Positions 16,501-24,663 are shown, numbered from the stretch's first letter. The stretch is DNA of 64,000 nt from Lachnospiraceae bacterium (GCA_017428265.1 JAFRRD010000041.1:1-64000), one strand, 5' to 3'. Program-made: numbers and translations. The notes: generated by a model from the sequence alone, not told the origin.

Positions 16501-16830
16501 TTCTGGAAAAAGCAGGGCGGTGTGAGCCAGGAGGAAATGGCGAAGCAGAGCCGCAGCTGGATGAACGATCCGGTCGAGCGCGAGCATCCCGTCGAGGATG
16601 AGCGCGACGAACTCTTCATCAAGGCGGCGGACTACATCATCGACAGCGAAAAGGCATCCATCGGCAACCTGCAGCGCATTTTCCGCATCGGCTTCAACCG
16701 GGCGGCGCGCCTGATGGACCAGCTGGCCGATGCCGGCATCGTGGGCAAGGACAACGGCACGAAATCCCGTGAGATCATGATGGACGCCGTGCAGCTGGCG
16801 GACTGGAAACACGAGAACGGCTACGAATAA
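13516..16830 (+). CDS. ftsK: DNA translocase FtsK/SpoIIIE
   Basis: A 1104-residue chromosome-segregation motor at the division septum. The start codon is TTG (13516) behind GGAGG; the first residues are basic, followed by about four membrane segments (residues 55-215). A long Ala/Glu/Arg-rich linker (about 220-640) follows. The RecA-type motor then has a Walker A GSTGSGKS near residue 770, VDEFADLMMV as Walker B, and LATQRPSANVITG. The C-terminal gamma winged helix that reads KOPS/SRS sites starts near 1035. It is larger than the usual 750-900 residues because of the linker. It heads a run with murE, murF, priA and def. Confidence 0.96.
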   Translation: MASGKKKTTANKSTAAGKKSSAKRSSSAAKSGRSSAEKRKETLAREKRKQEIRRDLILLAAMVVTILLFLALFDRVGSVGKGLAAFEYGILGSLAYAFPFFILLSAIYLLVLGKEYPAHAWGKVLLGFLMMTLTAGAFELSGSKGSLLPDFAAYYSRGKTLQLSGGLFGGFWCRLLVTPIGKLGTWIVLIALFIGGLMLLFGKALLTALGRKGSKVVSSIRDENTRFRSAAEERRLTAQLRLEERARAKAEERAARAKAEEEERKAVMAKLAAQQEERRKAEAAAAKAQPVKLNEVQRKADTPVSPSLKKEQESLLKQQAEDRARQKSKEEADRKYGTQGSGWQQERLDEQGGILSSGSPLGGLMNEMDESRGVRKDTRTNREISELDAKAVGSGKRELYSDDIVMTGRDNMQASEYKATGRIAQGYGDRMKNQAVSTGSAAAQTPQTQKPAADPKPDLRINQYTQPGGDKAFGETDEFREQPAAKPVVKPAQPASGTFEKQTRDTLIPPVGNAKPIIETGRPEGDDFEDPREVSERLKQAGRDTVSTKNDSIWNTDKERSGSGSATFTAPEKPASAAGKGVAVAGKGVAAAGRTAAQPSGSASSAELPKNNVPHKEYKLPPTSLLNRGRNSAGMKESDLRRTAKVLEETLNEFGVAATVTDVSCGPSVTRYELKPEQGVRVSRIASLADDIKLALAVTDVRIEAPIPGKSAVGIEVPNSENQTVYLRNVIESEEFRRMNSKIAFAVGQDIGGQIMVTDMAKMPHLLIAGSTGSGKSVCINSIIMSLLYRAKPDEVQLIMIDPKVVELGVYNGIPHLRIPVVTDPKLAADALSGAVKEMTRRYKLFADLNVRDIKSYNAKIRDNPEEYDSEQYQPLPQIVIIVDEFADLMMVAAADVEQSICRLAQLARAAGMHLVLATQRPSANVITGLIKANVQSRIAFAVSSSLDSRIILDMNGAEKLLGKGDMLFYPTGYPKPVRVQGCFVSDEEIAAVTDFWKKQGGVSQEEMAKQSRSWMNDPVEREHPVEDERDELFIKAADYIIDSEKASIGNLQRIFRIGFNRAARLMDQLADAGIVGKDNGTKSREIMMDAVQLADWKHENGYE

Positions 16831-16873
16831 TTACGGACCGAAAGGTCCTTCCGGATACAGTGGGGGAAATATC

Positions 16874-18373
16874 ATGTATTTGACAAAACTTCTGGAAAAG
16901 ACCGACTACACGCTTGTCCGCGGCACGCTTGACCGCGAGATCGCCAGCCTGGTCTACGATTCCCGCAAGGTCGAAGAGGGCTCGCTCTTCGTCTGCATCA
17001 GCGGCACAAAGGTCGACGCGCACTTTTTCCTCGCGGACGTGGCCCGCAACGGCGCGGCGGCGGTCGTGATCGAAAAGCCGTGGCTGGAGCTCTCGGAGGT
17101 CATCCGGCGGGCGCTGGTCGACGCCGGCGTGACGGTGCTGCAGGTGAAAATGGCCCGCGTGGCACTGGCGTCGCTTTCCGCGACCTGGTTCGGCTACCCC
17201 ATGAACAAGATGACCGTGGTCGGCGTAACCGGCACCAAGGGCAAGACCACGGTTACCCATATGATCGTCAGCATCCTGCAGGCGGCCGGCCGGAATCCCG
17301 GCATCATCGGCACGAACGGCGTGAAGATCAACGGCGTGCACTATGACACGACGCTGACCACGCCCGAGTCCTATACCCTGCAGTACTTTGCCGCAAAGAT
17401 GCTCGAGGAGGGCGTCGACAGCGTGGTCATGGAGGTCTCGTCTTCGGGCCTCAAGTTCCACCGCGTGGACGGCATTTCCTTCGATTACGGCGTGTTTACG
17501 AACCTCAGCCCGGACCACATCGGCGGTCTGGAACATCCCGACTTCGCGGATTACCGTGCCTCCAAGGCCCTGCTTTTCCGGCGCTGCAAGGAAGGCATCC
17601 TGAACGCCGATGATGAGAACTATCTCGCCATGATCAAGGATGCGACCTGCAGGATCATTTCCTTCGGCGCGGACCCGGCAGACGATTACAGCCTGACCGA
17701 GGTCAAATACGAAAAACGCAACGACAAGCTGGGCTGCGACGTCAAGGTCGACGGCATCCACCACCTGGAATTCTTCGCGGACATGCCGGGCCTCTTCAAC
17801 GTCTACAACGCGATGGCGGCCGCCGTGACGGCCGACCGCATGGGCCTTCCCGAGGAAGCCATCACCCGAGGCCTGGCGGACGTGAGAGTGGACGGCCGTA
17901 TGGAAGAAGTCTATGCGAACGGTGATTTCTCCGTGATCGTGGACTATGCGCACAACGGGCTGTCGGCGCGGACCCTGCTTGAGACTCTGCGCAGCTATCA
18001 GCCGAAACGCCTCGTCGTGGTCTTCGGCTGCGGCGGCAACCGCGATCCGCACCGCCGCTATGAGATGGGCGCAGCCGCGGGCAAATACGCGGACCTGTCG
18101 ATCATCACCGAGGACAACTCCCGCTTCGAGAAGGCGGAGGACATCATCCGCGACATCCATATCGGCCTTGATCCGACCGGCGCGGAATACGTGGACATCC
18201 CGGACCGTCGGCAGGCCATCCGCTACGCGATCAGCCATGCGGAAAAGGGCGACATCATTGCGGTCATCGGCAAGGGCCACGAGGACTATCAGGAGATCGA
18301 AGGCGTGCGCCATCATTTCTCCGACAAGGAAGAGATCCTGGAAGCGGTCAAGCTTCTGTACGGCGGGAACTGA
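16874..18373 (+). CDS. murE: UDP-N-acetylmuramoyl-L-alanyl-D-glutamate ligase MurE
   Basis: A 499-residue cytoplasmic ligase that adds the third residue of the peptidoglycan stem peptide. The ATP-binding loop is GVTGTKGKTTVTHMI, the central-domain signature is HNGLSARTLLETL, and IGKGHEDYQ lies near the end. At the position of the DNPR motif that selects meso-diaminopimelate the sequence reads EDNSRFE. The arginine that contacts the DAP carboxylate is kept while proline becomes serine, so DAP is the likely substrate but not certain. A strong GGGGGAAA site precedes the ATG. It lies 43 bp after ftsK and is followed by murF. Confidence 0.93.
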   Translation: MYLTKLLEKTDYTLVRGTLDREIASLVYDSRKVEEGSLFVCISGTKVDAHFFLADVARNGAAAVVIEKPWLELSEVIRRALVDAGVTVLQVKMARVALASLSATWFGYPMNKMTVVGVTGTKGKTTVTHMIVSILQAAGRNPGIIGTNGVKINGVHYDTTLTTPESYTLQYFAAKMLEEGVDSVVMEVSSSGLKFHRVDGISFDYGVFTNLSPDHIGGLEHPDFADYRASKALLFRRCKEGILNADDENYLAMIKDATCRIISFGADPADDYSLTEVKYEKRNDKLGCDVKVDGIHHLEFFADMPGLFNVYNAMAAAVTADRMGLPEEAITRGLADVRVDGRMEEVYANGDFSVIVDYAHNGLSARTLLETLRSYQPKRLVVVFGCGGNRDPHRRYEMGAAAGKYADLSIITEDNSRFEKAEDIIRDIHIGLDPTGAEYVDIPDRRQAIRYAISHAEKGDIIAVIGKGHEDYQEIEGVRHHFSDKEEILEAVKLLYGGN

Positions 18374-18455
18374 AGCCGGGAGCGGTAAATGGCGCGGGGC
18401 CGGTCGGCTCCGCGCTTTTCAAAAAAGAAACGGTCACGGATGACCGGAAAGTGTA

Positions 18456-19859
18456 ATGATGGAATACTCCGTAAAACAGATCTGTGAGATCACGGGCGGG
18501 AAGCTCCTTTTCGGGAGCCCTGATACCCTGCTGCACCATATCACCTTTGACTCGCGCACGATGCTGGGCGACGATCTCTTCGTGCCTGTCCCCGGTGAGA
18601 AGGTCGACGGCCACCGCTTCATCGGCGGGGCCTTTGCCTGCGGCGCCGCAGCAAGCCTGACGGCGAAAGAAGACGCCGTGCCCTCAGGGGACGCGCTGCC
18701 GGAAGACCGCGCCGTGATCCTGGTGGACGATACTTTCGAGGCCCTGCAGACGATCGGACGCGTGCGCCGGGAGCAGGAACTGAAGATGCCCATGGTCGGC
18801 ATCACGGGGAGCGTGGGCAAGACCACGACCCGAGAAATGACCATGGCGGCGCTGTCTGCGGGCGGCCGCGTGACCGGCTCGATCAAAAACATGAACAGCC
18901 AGCTGGGCGTGCCCGTGACCCTCTGCCACATGGATGAGACCGCGGACTTTGCGGTCGCGGAGATGGGCATCAGCCTGCCCGGCGAAATGGAGCGGCTGGC
19001 CGCCATGGTGCAGCCGGACGTTGCCGTCGTGACCAATATCGGGGTCGCGCATATCGAAAATCTCGGCAGCCGCGAAGGCATCTGCCGCGAAAAAATGAAG
19101 ATCACGGAGCGCCTGCCGGAAGGCGGCGCCGCGGTCCTGAACGGAGACGAGCCGCTGCTCCGTGAATTCGCGAAGGACAAGCCCTTCCGTACCGTGTTCT
19201 ACGGCCTCGGTGAAGGCTGCGACGTAACGGCGAAGGATATCGATCTCGGCGAAAGCGCCTCGTTCACGGCGGTCTTTGCCCCTTCCCTGTACGGGGAGGA
19301 AAAAGAGGTCTTCGTGCAGCTGACCGTGCCCGGCGAGCATCACGTCGTGGATGCGCTGGCGGCGCTTGCCGCTGCGGCCGTACTGGGCGTGGACGCGGAG
19401 GATGCGGCTGCAGAACTGGCCTCCTTCGGCGGCTTTGCCCGCCGCTGGGAGAGGATCCCGCTGGAGAGCCTCCTTCTCATCGACGATTCCTACAACGCGA
19501 ACCCGGTATCGATGAAGGCCTCGCTGGCCTCGTTCGCACGGGTCGCGGCGGACCGTCGGATCGCCGTGCTCGCAGACATGCTGGAACTCGGACCGGACGG
19601 TCCGGCCATGCACCGGAGCGTCGGAGAATTTGCCGCCGCGCTGCCCATTGACCTCTTCATTACTTACGGCACGGCCATTGAAGAAGCTGACGCCGCGATC
19701 AGCGAAGCCGGGAAGAACGTCCTGCACGCGAAAGATGCCGAAGACGCTGCCCGGATCCTTGGCGAGATCGCGGCCGGCGGCGACGCCGTGCTGCTCAAGG
19801 GCTCCAATTCCATGCATCTGGACATTATCCGGAAACGCCTCAGCGAGGAGATGAAATAA
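18456..19859 (+). CDS. murF: UDP-N-acetylmuramoyl-tripeptide--D-alanyl-D-alanine ligase MurF
   Basis: A 467-residue ligase adding D-Ala-D-Ala to the UDP-MurNAc tripeptide. Motifs are GITGSVGKTTTREM (P-loop), NMNSQLGVPVT, NIGVAHIENLGSREG, LLIDDSYNANPVSM and LADMLELG. Two ATG codons are adjacent (18456 and 18459), and the ribosome-binding site is weak in either case. It lies in the murE-murF-priA order, 82 bp after murE. Confidence 0.94.
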   Translation: MMEYSVKQICEITGGKLLFGSPDTLLHHITFDSRTMLGDDLFVPVPGEKVDGHRFIGGAFACGAAASLTAKEDAVPSGDALPEDRAVILVDDTFEALQTIGRVRREQELKMPMVGITGSVGKTTTREMTMAALSAGGRVTGSIKNMNSQLGVPVTLCHMDETADFAVAEMGISLPGEMERLAAMVQPDVAVVTNIGVAHIENLGSREGICREKMKITERLPEGGAAVLNGDEPLLREFAKDKPFRTVFYGLGEGCDVTAKDIDLGESASFTAVFAPSLYGEEKEVFVQLTVPGEHHVVDALAALAAAAVLGVDAEDAAAELASFGGFARRWERIPLESLLLIDDSYNANPVSMKASLASFARVAADRRIAVLADMLELGPDGPAMHRSVGEFAAALPIDLFITYGTAIEEADAAISEAGKNVLHAKDAEDAARILGEIAAGGDAVLLKGSNSMHLDIIRKRLSEEMK

Positions 19860-19867
19860 GATATTCT

Positions 19868-21859
19868 ATGGCGCGCTATGCTGACGTCATCGTGAATATT
19901 TCCCGCGACGAACTCGACAAAACGTTCCAGTACCGCATTCCCGACGAACTGCAGGAAGCGGTCACCCAGGGGACGAAGGTGGAGTTTCCTTTCGGTACCC
20001 GCGCGAAGGCGGCGGGCTACGTTGTGGGGCTTTCGGACGAGCCGAAGATCGACGAGGCGCGGATCAAGGATCTGAGCGGCCTCGCGAAGCGCTCCGTGAA
20101 CGTTGACGACCGCATGATGGCGCTGGCGGCCTGGATGAAGGAGGCCTACGGCTGCACCTACAACCAGGCGCTGAAGACCGTACTGCCCGCGAAGGCTGCG
20201 GTAAAAAAGAGAAAGACCCGCGTGGAATCGGTGGACCTTCCGGATGAAGCGGAGCGCGCGGCCTATGTGCCGGCGCCGCTGAACAGCGCCCAGCAGGCGG
20301 CCGTGGAGGACTTCGCGGCAGAAGAAAAGGGGGCGAAGCGTCCCTGCCTTCTCTTCGGCGTGACCGGCTCCGGCAAGACCGAAGTCTACATGGAACTCAT
20401 CCGCCGCTGTCTTGAAAGCGGCCGGCAGGCCATCCTGCTGATCCCCGAGATCTCGCTCACAAGGCAGAATCTGCACCGCTTCTTCCTGCGCTTCGGCGAG
20501 CGCGTCGGGGTCCTTAACTCCCGCCAGTCCGAAGGGGAAAAATACGAGACCGTGCGGAAGGCCCGCGAAGGTGAACTGGACCTCGTGATCGGCCCGCGCT
20601 CGGCGCTTTTCGTGCCTTTTCCGAAGCTCGGCCTTGTCATCATCGACGAGGAACACGAGCATTCCTATAAAAGCGACTTAACGCCCCGCTACCGTGCCGG
20701 CGAAGTGGCCCGGAAACTCTGCGAACTGGCCGGCGCGTCCCTCGTGCTCGGCAGCGCGACGCCTTCCCTGGAAAGCTTTTCCCGCGCGGAGAGCGGCGAA
20801 TACCGGCTCCTCCGCCTGCCTGAGCGGGCCGTGCCGGAAGCCGTCCTGCCGTCGGTACACGTCGTGGACCTGCGGACCGAGCTGGCCGAGGGCAACAAGA
20901 GCGTCTTCAGCCGCTTGCTTTCCGAAAAGATCGAAGAGCGACTGGCGAAGAAAGAGCAGGTCATGCTCTTTCTGAACCGCCGTGGCTACGCGGGATTCGT
21001 GAGCTGCCGCTCCTGCGGCAAACCCCTCGTCTGCCCGCACTGCTCCATCAGCCTGACCTACCACCGCGACGGCAGGCTTCGCTGCCACTACTGCGGTTAT
21101 TCGGCGGCATTTCCGAACACCTGCCCGTCCTGCGGCTCGCCCTACATCGCGGCCTTCGGGACCGGGACGCAGAAGGTGGAAACGATAGTGAAGAAGGCCT
21201 TTCCGGCGGCGCGCGTGCTGCGGATGGACGCCGACACGACCGCGGGGAAGGCCGGGCACAGCCGGATCCTCGAAGCCTTTGACAGAGACGAGGCCGACAT
21301 CCTCGTCGGGACGCAGATGATCGTCAAGGGGCACGATTTTCCGCGGGTCACGCTCGTGGGCGTGCTGGCCGCGGACCTCTCGCTCTACGCGCCCGAATAC
21401 GACGCGGCGGAGCGCACCTTCCAGCTGCTGACCCAGGCTTCCGGCCGGGCGGGGCGCGGGAACCTGCCGGGCGAGGTGGTCATCCAGACCTACATGCCCG
21501 AGCACTACGCCGTCGAGGCCGCCTCACGCCAGGACTATGAAGGCTTCTACCGCGAGGAGATCGCCTTCCGGCGCCTGATGCACTATCCGCCGGCAGGCGG
21601 GCTGCTGGTCGCTGCGGTGAGCGGTGTTGACGCCGCCGGCTGTGAGAAGAAGGCGCGGGCCCTGCGCGAAGTGATCGAGGATACCTTCCTCGCGGAGGCG
21701 CCGGCGGTGACCGGCCCCGCGGAAGGCGTTGAGATCAAGCGGAAGGACATTTACCGCCAGCAGCTGCTGATCCGCCATCCGGACGCCGCCGTGCTGAGGC
21801 GGATCCGCGACTACGCCGCGCATCTGCTCGGCGAGACCGTACAGTTTGAACTGCAGTGA
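19868..21859 (+). CDS. priA: primosomal replication restart helicase PriA
   Basis: A 663-residue 3'-5' helicase that reloads replication at collapsed forks. An N-terminal fork-binding domain (ADVIVNISRDELDKTFQYRIP) is followed by helicase motifs FGVTGSGKTEVYMEL and IDEEHEHSYKSD. A zinc-binding insertion has four CxxC pairs (CRSCG, CPHC, CHYCG, CPSCG), and motifs VGTQMIVKGHDF and QASGRAGRG follow. It is at the short end for the family (B. subtilis about 800), but all domains appear present. It starts 8 bp after murF without an obvious Shine-Dalgarno sequence, so translation is probably coupled. Confidence 0.95.
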   Translation: MARYADVIVNISRDELDKTFQYRIPDELQEAVTQGTKVEFPFGTRAKAAGYVVGLSDEPKIDEARIKDLSGLAKRSVNVDDRMMALAAWMKEAYGCTYNQALKTVLPAKAAVKKRKTRVESVDLPDEAERAAYVPAPLNSAQQAAVEDFAAEEKGAKRPCLLFGVTGSGKTEVYMELIRRCLESGRQAILLIPEISLTRQNLHRFFLRFGERVGVLNSRQSEGEKYETVRKAREGELDLVIGPRSALFVPFPKLGLVIIDEEHEHSYKSDLTPRYRAGEVARKLCELAGASLVLGSATPSLESFSRAESGEYRLLRLPERAVPEAVLPSVHVVDLRTELAEGNKSVFSRLLSEKIEERLAKKEQVMLFLNRRGYAGFVSCRSCGKPLVCPHCSISLTYHRDGRLRCHYCGYSAAFPNTCPSCGSPYIAAFGTGTQKVETIVKKAFPAARVLRMDADTTAGKAGHSRILEAFDRDEADILVGTQMIVKGHDFPRVTLVGVLAADLSLYAPEYDAAERTFQLLTQASGRAGRGNLPGEVVIQTYMPEHYAVEAASRQDYEGFYREEIAFRRLMHYPPAGGLLVAAVSGVDAAGCEKKARALREVIEDTFLAEAPAVTGPAEGVEIKRKDIYRQQLLIRHPDAAVLRRIRDYAAHLLGETVQFELQ

Positions 21860-21971
21860 CACACCGGCAGGGGGCCTCGGAGACGGCCCTCCGACCGGGA
21901 AAACGATACAGCTACGACCCGTTTCCGGGAGAAAGGAAAACGGCCGCGCGAGGCGGCCGGGCACAGATGAT

Positions 21972-22442
21972 ATGGGTATCAGAAAAATAAGGACCGAAGG
22001 TGACGACATCCTGCGGAAAACATGCAAAGCGGTCACGGAAATGACCCCGCGCACGAGGGTGCTGATCCGGGACATGTTCGATACGATGTACAGGGCGGAA
22101 GGCGTGGGCCTTGCCGCACCGCAGGTGGGTATTCTCAAGCGTATTTTCGTCATGGACTGCAGTGCGGACCGCAGCCTTGCACGGGTGCTCATCAACCCTG
22201 AGATCCTGGAGACGGAAGGCGAGCAGACCGGCGAGGAAGGCTGTCTCTCCGTGCCGGGCAAGCATGCCACGGTGACGCGCCCGATGAAGGTAACGGTGCG
22301 CGCCCTGAACGAGGACATGGAGGAGGTCACGCTGACGCTCGAGGGTCTCGAGGCGCGCTGCGTCCTGCACGAGAACGACCACCTGGACGGAATCCTCTAC
22401 ATCGACAAGGCCGAAAGCCCCGTCGTGGACAACGAAGAATAA
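21972..22442 (+). CDS. def: peptide deformylase
   Basis: A 156-residue metalloenzyme removing the N-formyl group from new proteins. The three signature motifs are GVGLAAPQVG, EGCLSVPG and HENDHLDG (HExxH). The start MGIRKIR at 21972 is chosen from family length; a frame open from 21846 overlaps priA and reads as low-complexity sequence. The Shine-Dalgarno sequence is weak. The usual downstream partner fmt is absent; instead a repeat array and an opposite-strand prepilin peptidase follow. Confidence 0.93.
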   Translation: MGIRKIRTEGDDILRKTCKAVTEMTPRTRVLIRDMFDTMYRAEGVGLAAPQVGILKRIFVMDCSADRSLARVLINPEILETEGEQTGEEGCLSVPGKHATVTRPMKVTVRALNEDMEEVTLTLEGLEARCVLHENDHLDGILYIDKAESPVVDNEE

Positions 22443-22634
22443 GAAGATTCTTCGCTGCGCTCAGAATGACAGGGTGAGGGAACGGACTATGCACATCACC
22501 GTCATCCTGAGCGAGCGGAATGCGCACAGCCATGTCATCCTGAGCAAGCGGAATGCGCACAGCCATGTCATCCTGAACGAGCGGAATGCGCACAGCCATG
22601 TCATCCTGAGCGAGCGAAGCGAGTCGAAGGATCT
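22443..22634. repeat. 33-bp tandem repeat array flanked by inverted 'GTCATYCTGAGCG' elements
   Basis: Three 33-bp units at 22501-22533, 22534-22566 and 22567-22599 begin GTCATCCTGAGC and end GCGCACAGCCAT, with one or two differences each. A diverged fourth start at 22600 runs into GAGTCGAAGGATCTT. At the other end, 22444-22468 carries the inverted form (AGATTCTTCGCTGCGCTCA, then GAATGAC). The outer copies could pair into a long stem. Similar GTCATTCTGAGCG...AAGGATCT sequences are common dispersed intergenic repeats in many bacteria. It fills the space between def and the prepilin peptidase stop codon. Confidence 0.75.
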
Positions 22635-23144
22635 TCAAATCAGGAACATCATCACCCACCCTGCCGCCGCGAGATACGGCGCAAAGGGAAAGTAAAACTC
22701 CCCCTTCCGCCGCCGGATGATCGCCTCCGGCAGCGCCAGAAGCGAAGCGGCAAGCAGCATATGGAGCGCCGGAAAAAAGCCGAGGTGCAGCCCCAGCGCC
22801 GCCGCGAGCCGGATGTCCCCGCCGCCGAGCGTTTCCCGGCCGAGGAGCCGGTCCGCAAGGCGTGTAACAACGATCAAAAGCAGGAGAGTGCCCGCCCCTC
22901 CGAGGATCATGTCGGCAAGGACGGCAAAGAACTCCCCGCCTCTGAAATCACCGGAAACCGCCGGCAATACAGCGGCCAACTTCTGTGCGATCTCCGGTGC
23001 CAGCCGCAGCACTGAGACCGCGGCCAGCAGTTTTATCAGCCGCCCCGGAACCCGCCTGGACCGCACATCCTTCACACTGATCAAAAGCAGCAGCATCCCT
23101 GCCGCGCCGATCCGCAATATGGATAAGAGATCAAAAAGCGCCAT
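22635..23144 (-). CDS. prepilin peptidase (A24 family), short form
   Basis: A 169-residue polytopic membrane aspartyl protease with about six hydrophobic segments. The first catalytic aspartate lies in SVKDVRSRRVPGRL, and the GxGD motif is LGGGDIRLAAALGL. It lacks the N-terminal methyltransferase domain of PilD, resembling TadV/CpaA or the clostridial short type. These enzymes cleave type IV or Tad prepilins. No pilin, ATPase or secretin genes lie in the window, so it is an orphan here. Its stop codon directly abuts the last repeat unit. GGAGGC precedes the ATG at 23142-23144. Confidence 0.82.
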   Translation of the reverse strand: MALFDLLSILRIGAAGMLLLLISVKDVRSRRVPGRLIKLLAAVSVLRLAPEIAQKLAAVLPAVSGDFRGGEFFAVLADMILGGAGTLLLLIVVTRLADRLLGRETLGGGDIRLAAALGLHLGFFPALHMLLAASLLALPEAIIRRRKGEFYFPFAPYLAAAGWVMMFLI

Positions 23145-23312
23145 GCCTCCATCATACGGGGCCGGCGCTTTTTTGTACGTGTTATTTATGCAACAGACGA
23201 CACAGTTTGTCGCTGCTGCGGCATTGTTGTTTCTGCCGGCATTTTGAGCCGTTTTCCGTGAATATTCCTTCGTTTTTCATCGAAGAACCCTTTTTTTTCC
23301 TTCAAAAACCCC

Positions 23313-23341
23313 TTGACACCTTCCCTTTGCCGTGCTAATAT
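23313..23341 (+). promoter_or_regulatory. predicted promoter of infC-rpmI-rplT
   Basis: TTGACA (23313-23318), 17 bp, TAATAT (23336-23341), with GTGC before the -10. Confidence 0.75.
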
Positions 23342-23349
23342 ACTTCGCG

Positions 23350-23466
23350 TCAACAGATTTACAAAGCAGAGTATCCACTCTCACCTGTACACAAATGGGT
23401 GCTGCAGGTCATTCGGAAGGGGTTTACCCTCATCAGGTGGATAGCTATGCTGTCCGCTTTTTTTTG
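23350..23466 (+). promoter_or_regulatory. L20-type ribosomal protein leader with attenuator
   Basis: The leader carries ATCCAC (23373-23378), CACCTG and, downstream, CAGGTGGAT (23434-23442), which can pair over a long range. The 3' part of that pairing overlaps a terminator hairpin GGATAGC / GCTGTCC (23439-23455) followed by T8 (23458-23465). The two folds are mutually exclusive. This is the logic of the Firmicute L20 leader, in which excess L20 protein favours termination before infC. Confidence 0.75.
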
Positions 23467-23491
23467 CGGTCATCACGAGGAGGTTACAGCT

Positions 23492-24004
23492 ATCAGCAGC
23501 GAACTTTTGATCAATGAAGCGATAACGGAGAAAGAGATCCGTCTTATCGGCAGCCACGGAGAACAGATCGGGATCATGACCCCGCAGGAAGCTCTTGCTA
23601 AGGCACAGGAAGAAGACCTGGATCTGGTGCTTATTGCGCCGAATGCCAAGCCGCCTGTCGCCAAGATCATCGATTACAGCAAATATCGCTACGAAATGAT
23701 CCGTAAGGAGAAGGAAGCGAAGAAGAAACAGCGCGTGATCGAGATCAAGGAAGTGCGCCTTTCGCCCAACATTGAAGACAACGACCTGAATACCAAGTCT
23801 TCCGCCGCGCGGAAGTTCCTGGAAAAAGGGAACAAGGTCAAAGTCACCCTGCGTTTCCGCGGCCGTGAGATGAGCCACATGGCTCAGACCAAGCACGTGC
23901 TGGACGATTTTGCCGAAACGCTTTCGGACATTGCCGTGATCGACAAGCCCTCCAAACTGGAAGGGCGCAGCATCGTGATGATACTCAGTAAAAAAGGGAA
24001 CTAA
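23492..24004 (+). CDS. infC: translation initiation factor IF-3
   Basis: A 170-residue factor that keeps the 30S subunit free and proofreads the start codon. The protein should begin at an ATC codon (23492), 8 nt after GAGGAGG, giving (M)[16 protein letters not shown], the normal IF-3 N-terminus. The only in-frame ATGs upstream lie in the leader and terminator. A non-AUG start is a known feature of infC, where IF-3 discriminates against its own start codon. Family motifs include [20 protein letters not shown] and [13 protein letters not shown]. First gene of infC-rpmI-rplT. Confidence 0.95.
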   Translation: MSSELLINEAITEKEIRLIGSHGEQIGIMTPQEALAKAQEEDLDLVLIAPNAKPPVAKIIDYSKYRYEMIRKEKEAKKKQRVIEIKEVRLSPNIEDNDLNTKSSAARKFLEKGNKVKVTLRFRGREMSHMAQTKHVLDDFAETLSDIAVIDKPSKLEGRSIVMILSKKGN

Positions 24005-24020
24005 CAAGGAGGATAGAACC

Positions 24021-24215
24021 ATGCCTAAGGTAAAAACCAAAAGAGCTGCGGCGAAGCGTTTCCACAAGACCGGTTCCGGCGCGCTCAAGAGAATGAAAGC
24101 CTTCAAGAGCCACATTCTGACCAAGAAGTCCACCAAACGTAAGAGAAATCTGCGCAAAGCCACCATTGCGGATCCGACGAACGCAAAGGTAATGAAGCAG
24201 ATCCTGCCTTATTAA
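24021..24215 (+). CDS. rpmI: 50S ribosomal protein bL35
   Basis: A 64-residue, very basic protein with the family start [19 protein letters not shown] and [18 protein letters not shown]. Ribosome-binding site AAGGAGGATAG. It lies 16 bp after infC and 18 bp before rplT, in the universal infC-rpmI-rplT order. Confidence 0.97.
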   Translation: MPKVKTKRAAAKRFHKTGSGALKRMKAFKSHILTKKSTKRKRNLRKATIADPTNAKVMKQILPY

Positions 24216-24233
24216 TGAAGGAGGTCACTGAAC

Positions 24234-24590
24234 ATGGCAAGAATCAAAGGCGCGATGGGCGCAAAGAAGAGACATAACCGCACACTGAAGCTGGCGAAGG
24301 GTTACTACGGCGCCAGAAGCAAACAGTATAGAATCGCCAAGCAGACCGTCATGAAGGCGCTGTCCAACGCCTATGCCGGCCGCAAGCAGAAGAAGAGACA
24401 GTACCGCTCCCTGTGGATCGCCCGCATCAACGCGGCGGCCCGTCTGAACGGCCTGTCCTACAGCAAGATGATGTACGGCCTGAAGCTCGCCGGCGTCGAC
24501 CTGAACCGCAAGGTCCTGGCCGATATCGCCGTCAACGATGCCGCCGGCTTCACCAAGCTGGCCGAGACTGCCAAGGCGCAGATCGCCTGA
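24234..24590 (+). CDS. rplT: 50S ribosomal protein bL20
   Basis: A 118-residue 23S rRNA-binding assembly protein, which in Firmicutes also represses its own operon through the leader upstream of infC. Motifs are [22 protein letters not shown], in part, and [16 protein letters not shown]. Ribosome-binding site AAGGAGGTCACTG. Confidence 0.97.
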   Translation: MARIKGAMGAKKRHNRTLKLAKGYYGARSKQYRIAKQTVMKALSNAYAGRKQKKRQYRSLWIARINAAARLNGLSYSKMMYGLKLAGVDLNRKVLADIAVNDAAGFTKLAETAKAQIA

Positions 24591-24615
24591 GCGATTTTTC
24601 AGGGCTGAGAAGTGA

Positions 24616-24659
24616 TTTTTCCGCGGGAAGATGAGAATGATCCGTCTTCCCGCGAAAAA
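24616..24659 (+). other. long hairpin after rplT
   Basis: CGCGGGAAGA (24622-24631) pairs with TCTTCCCGCG (24645-24654), and flanking TTTTT and AAAAA can extend the stem. There is no T-run on the 3' side, so it is not a standard terminator; an mRNA 3'-end processing or stability element is possible. Confidence 0.55.
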
Positions 24660-24663
24660 CAGC

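Noticed and set aside
22501..22635. Possible CRISPR array
   Set aside because: Units are directly adjacent with no unique spacers, only about three copies, and no cas genes nearby.
22474..22695. Open frame of 73 codons across the 33-bp repeats encoding repeated VILSERNAHSH units
   Set aside because: This is the translation of a common dispersed non-coding repeat; such frames are well-known spurious predictions. There is no ribosome-binding site and the tail overlaps the prepilin peptidase antisense.
24616..24659. Hairpin after rplT as an intrinsic terminator
   Set aside because: The strong stem is preceded by T's and followed by A's, the wrong polarity for a terminator on the plus strand. 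It is kept only as an unassigned structure.
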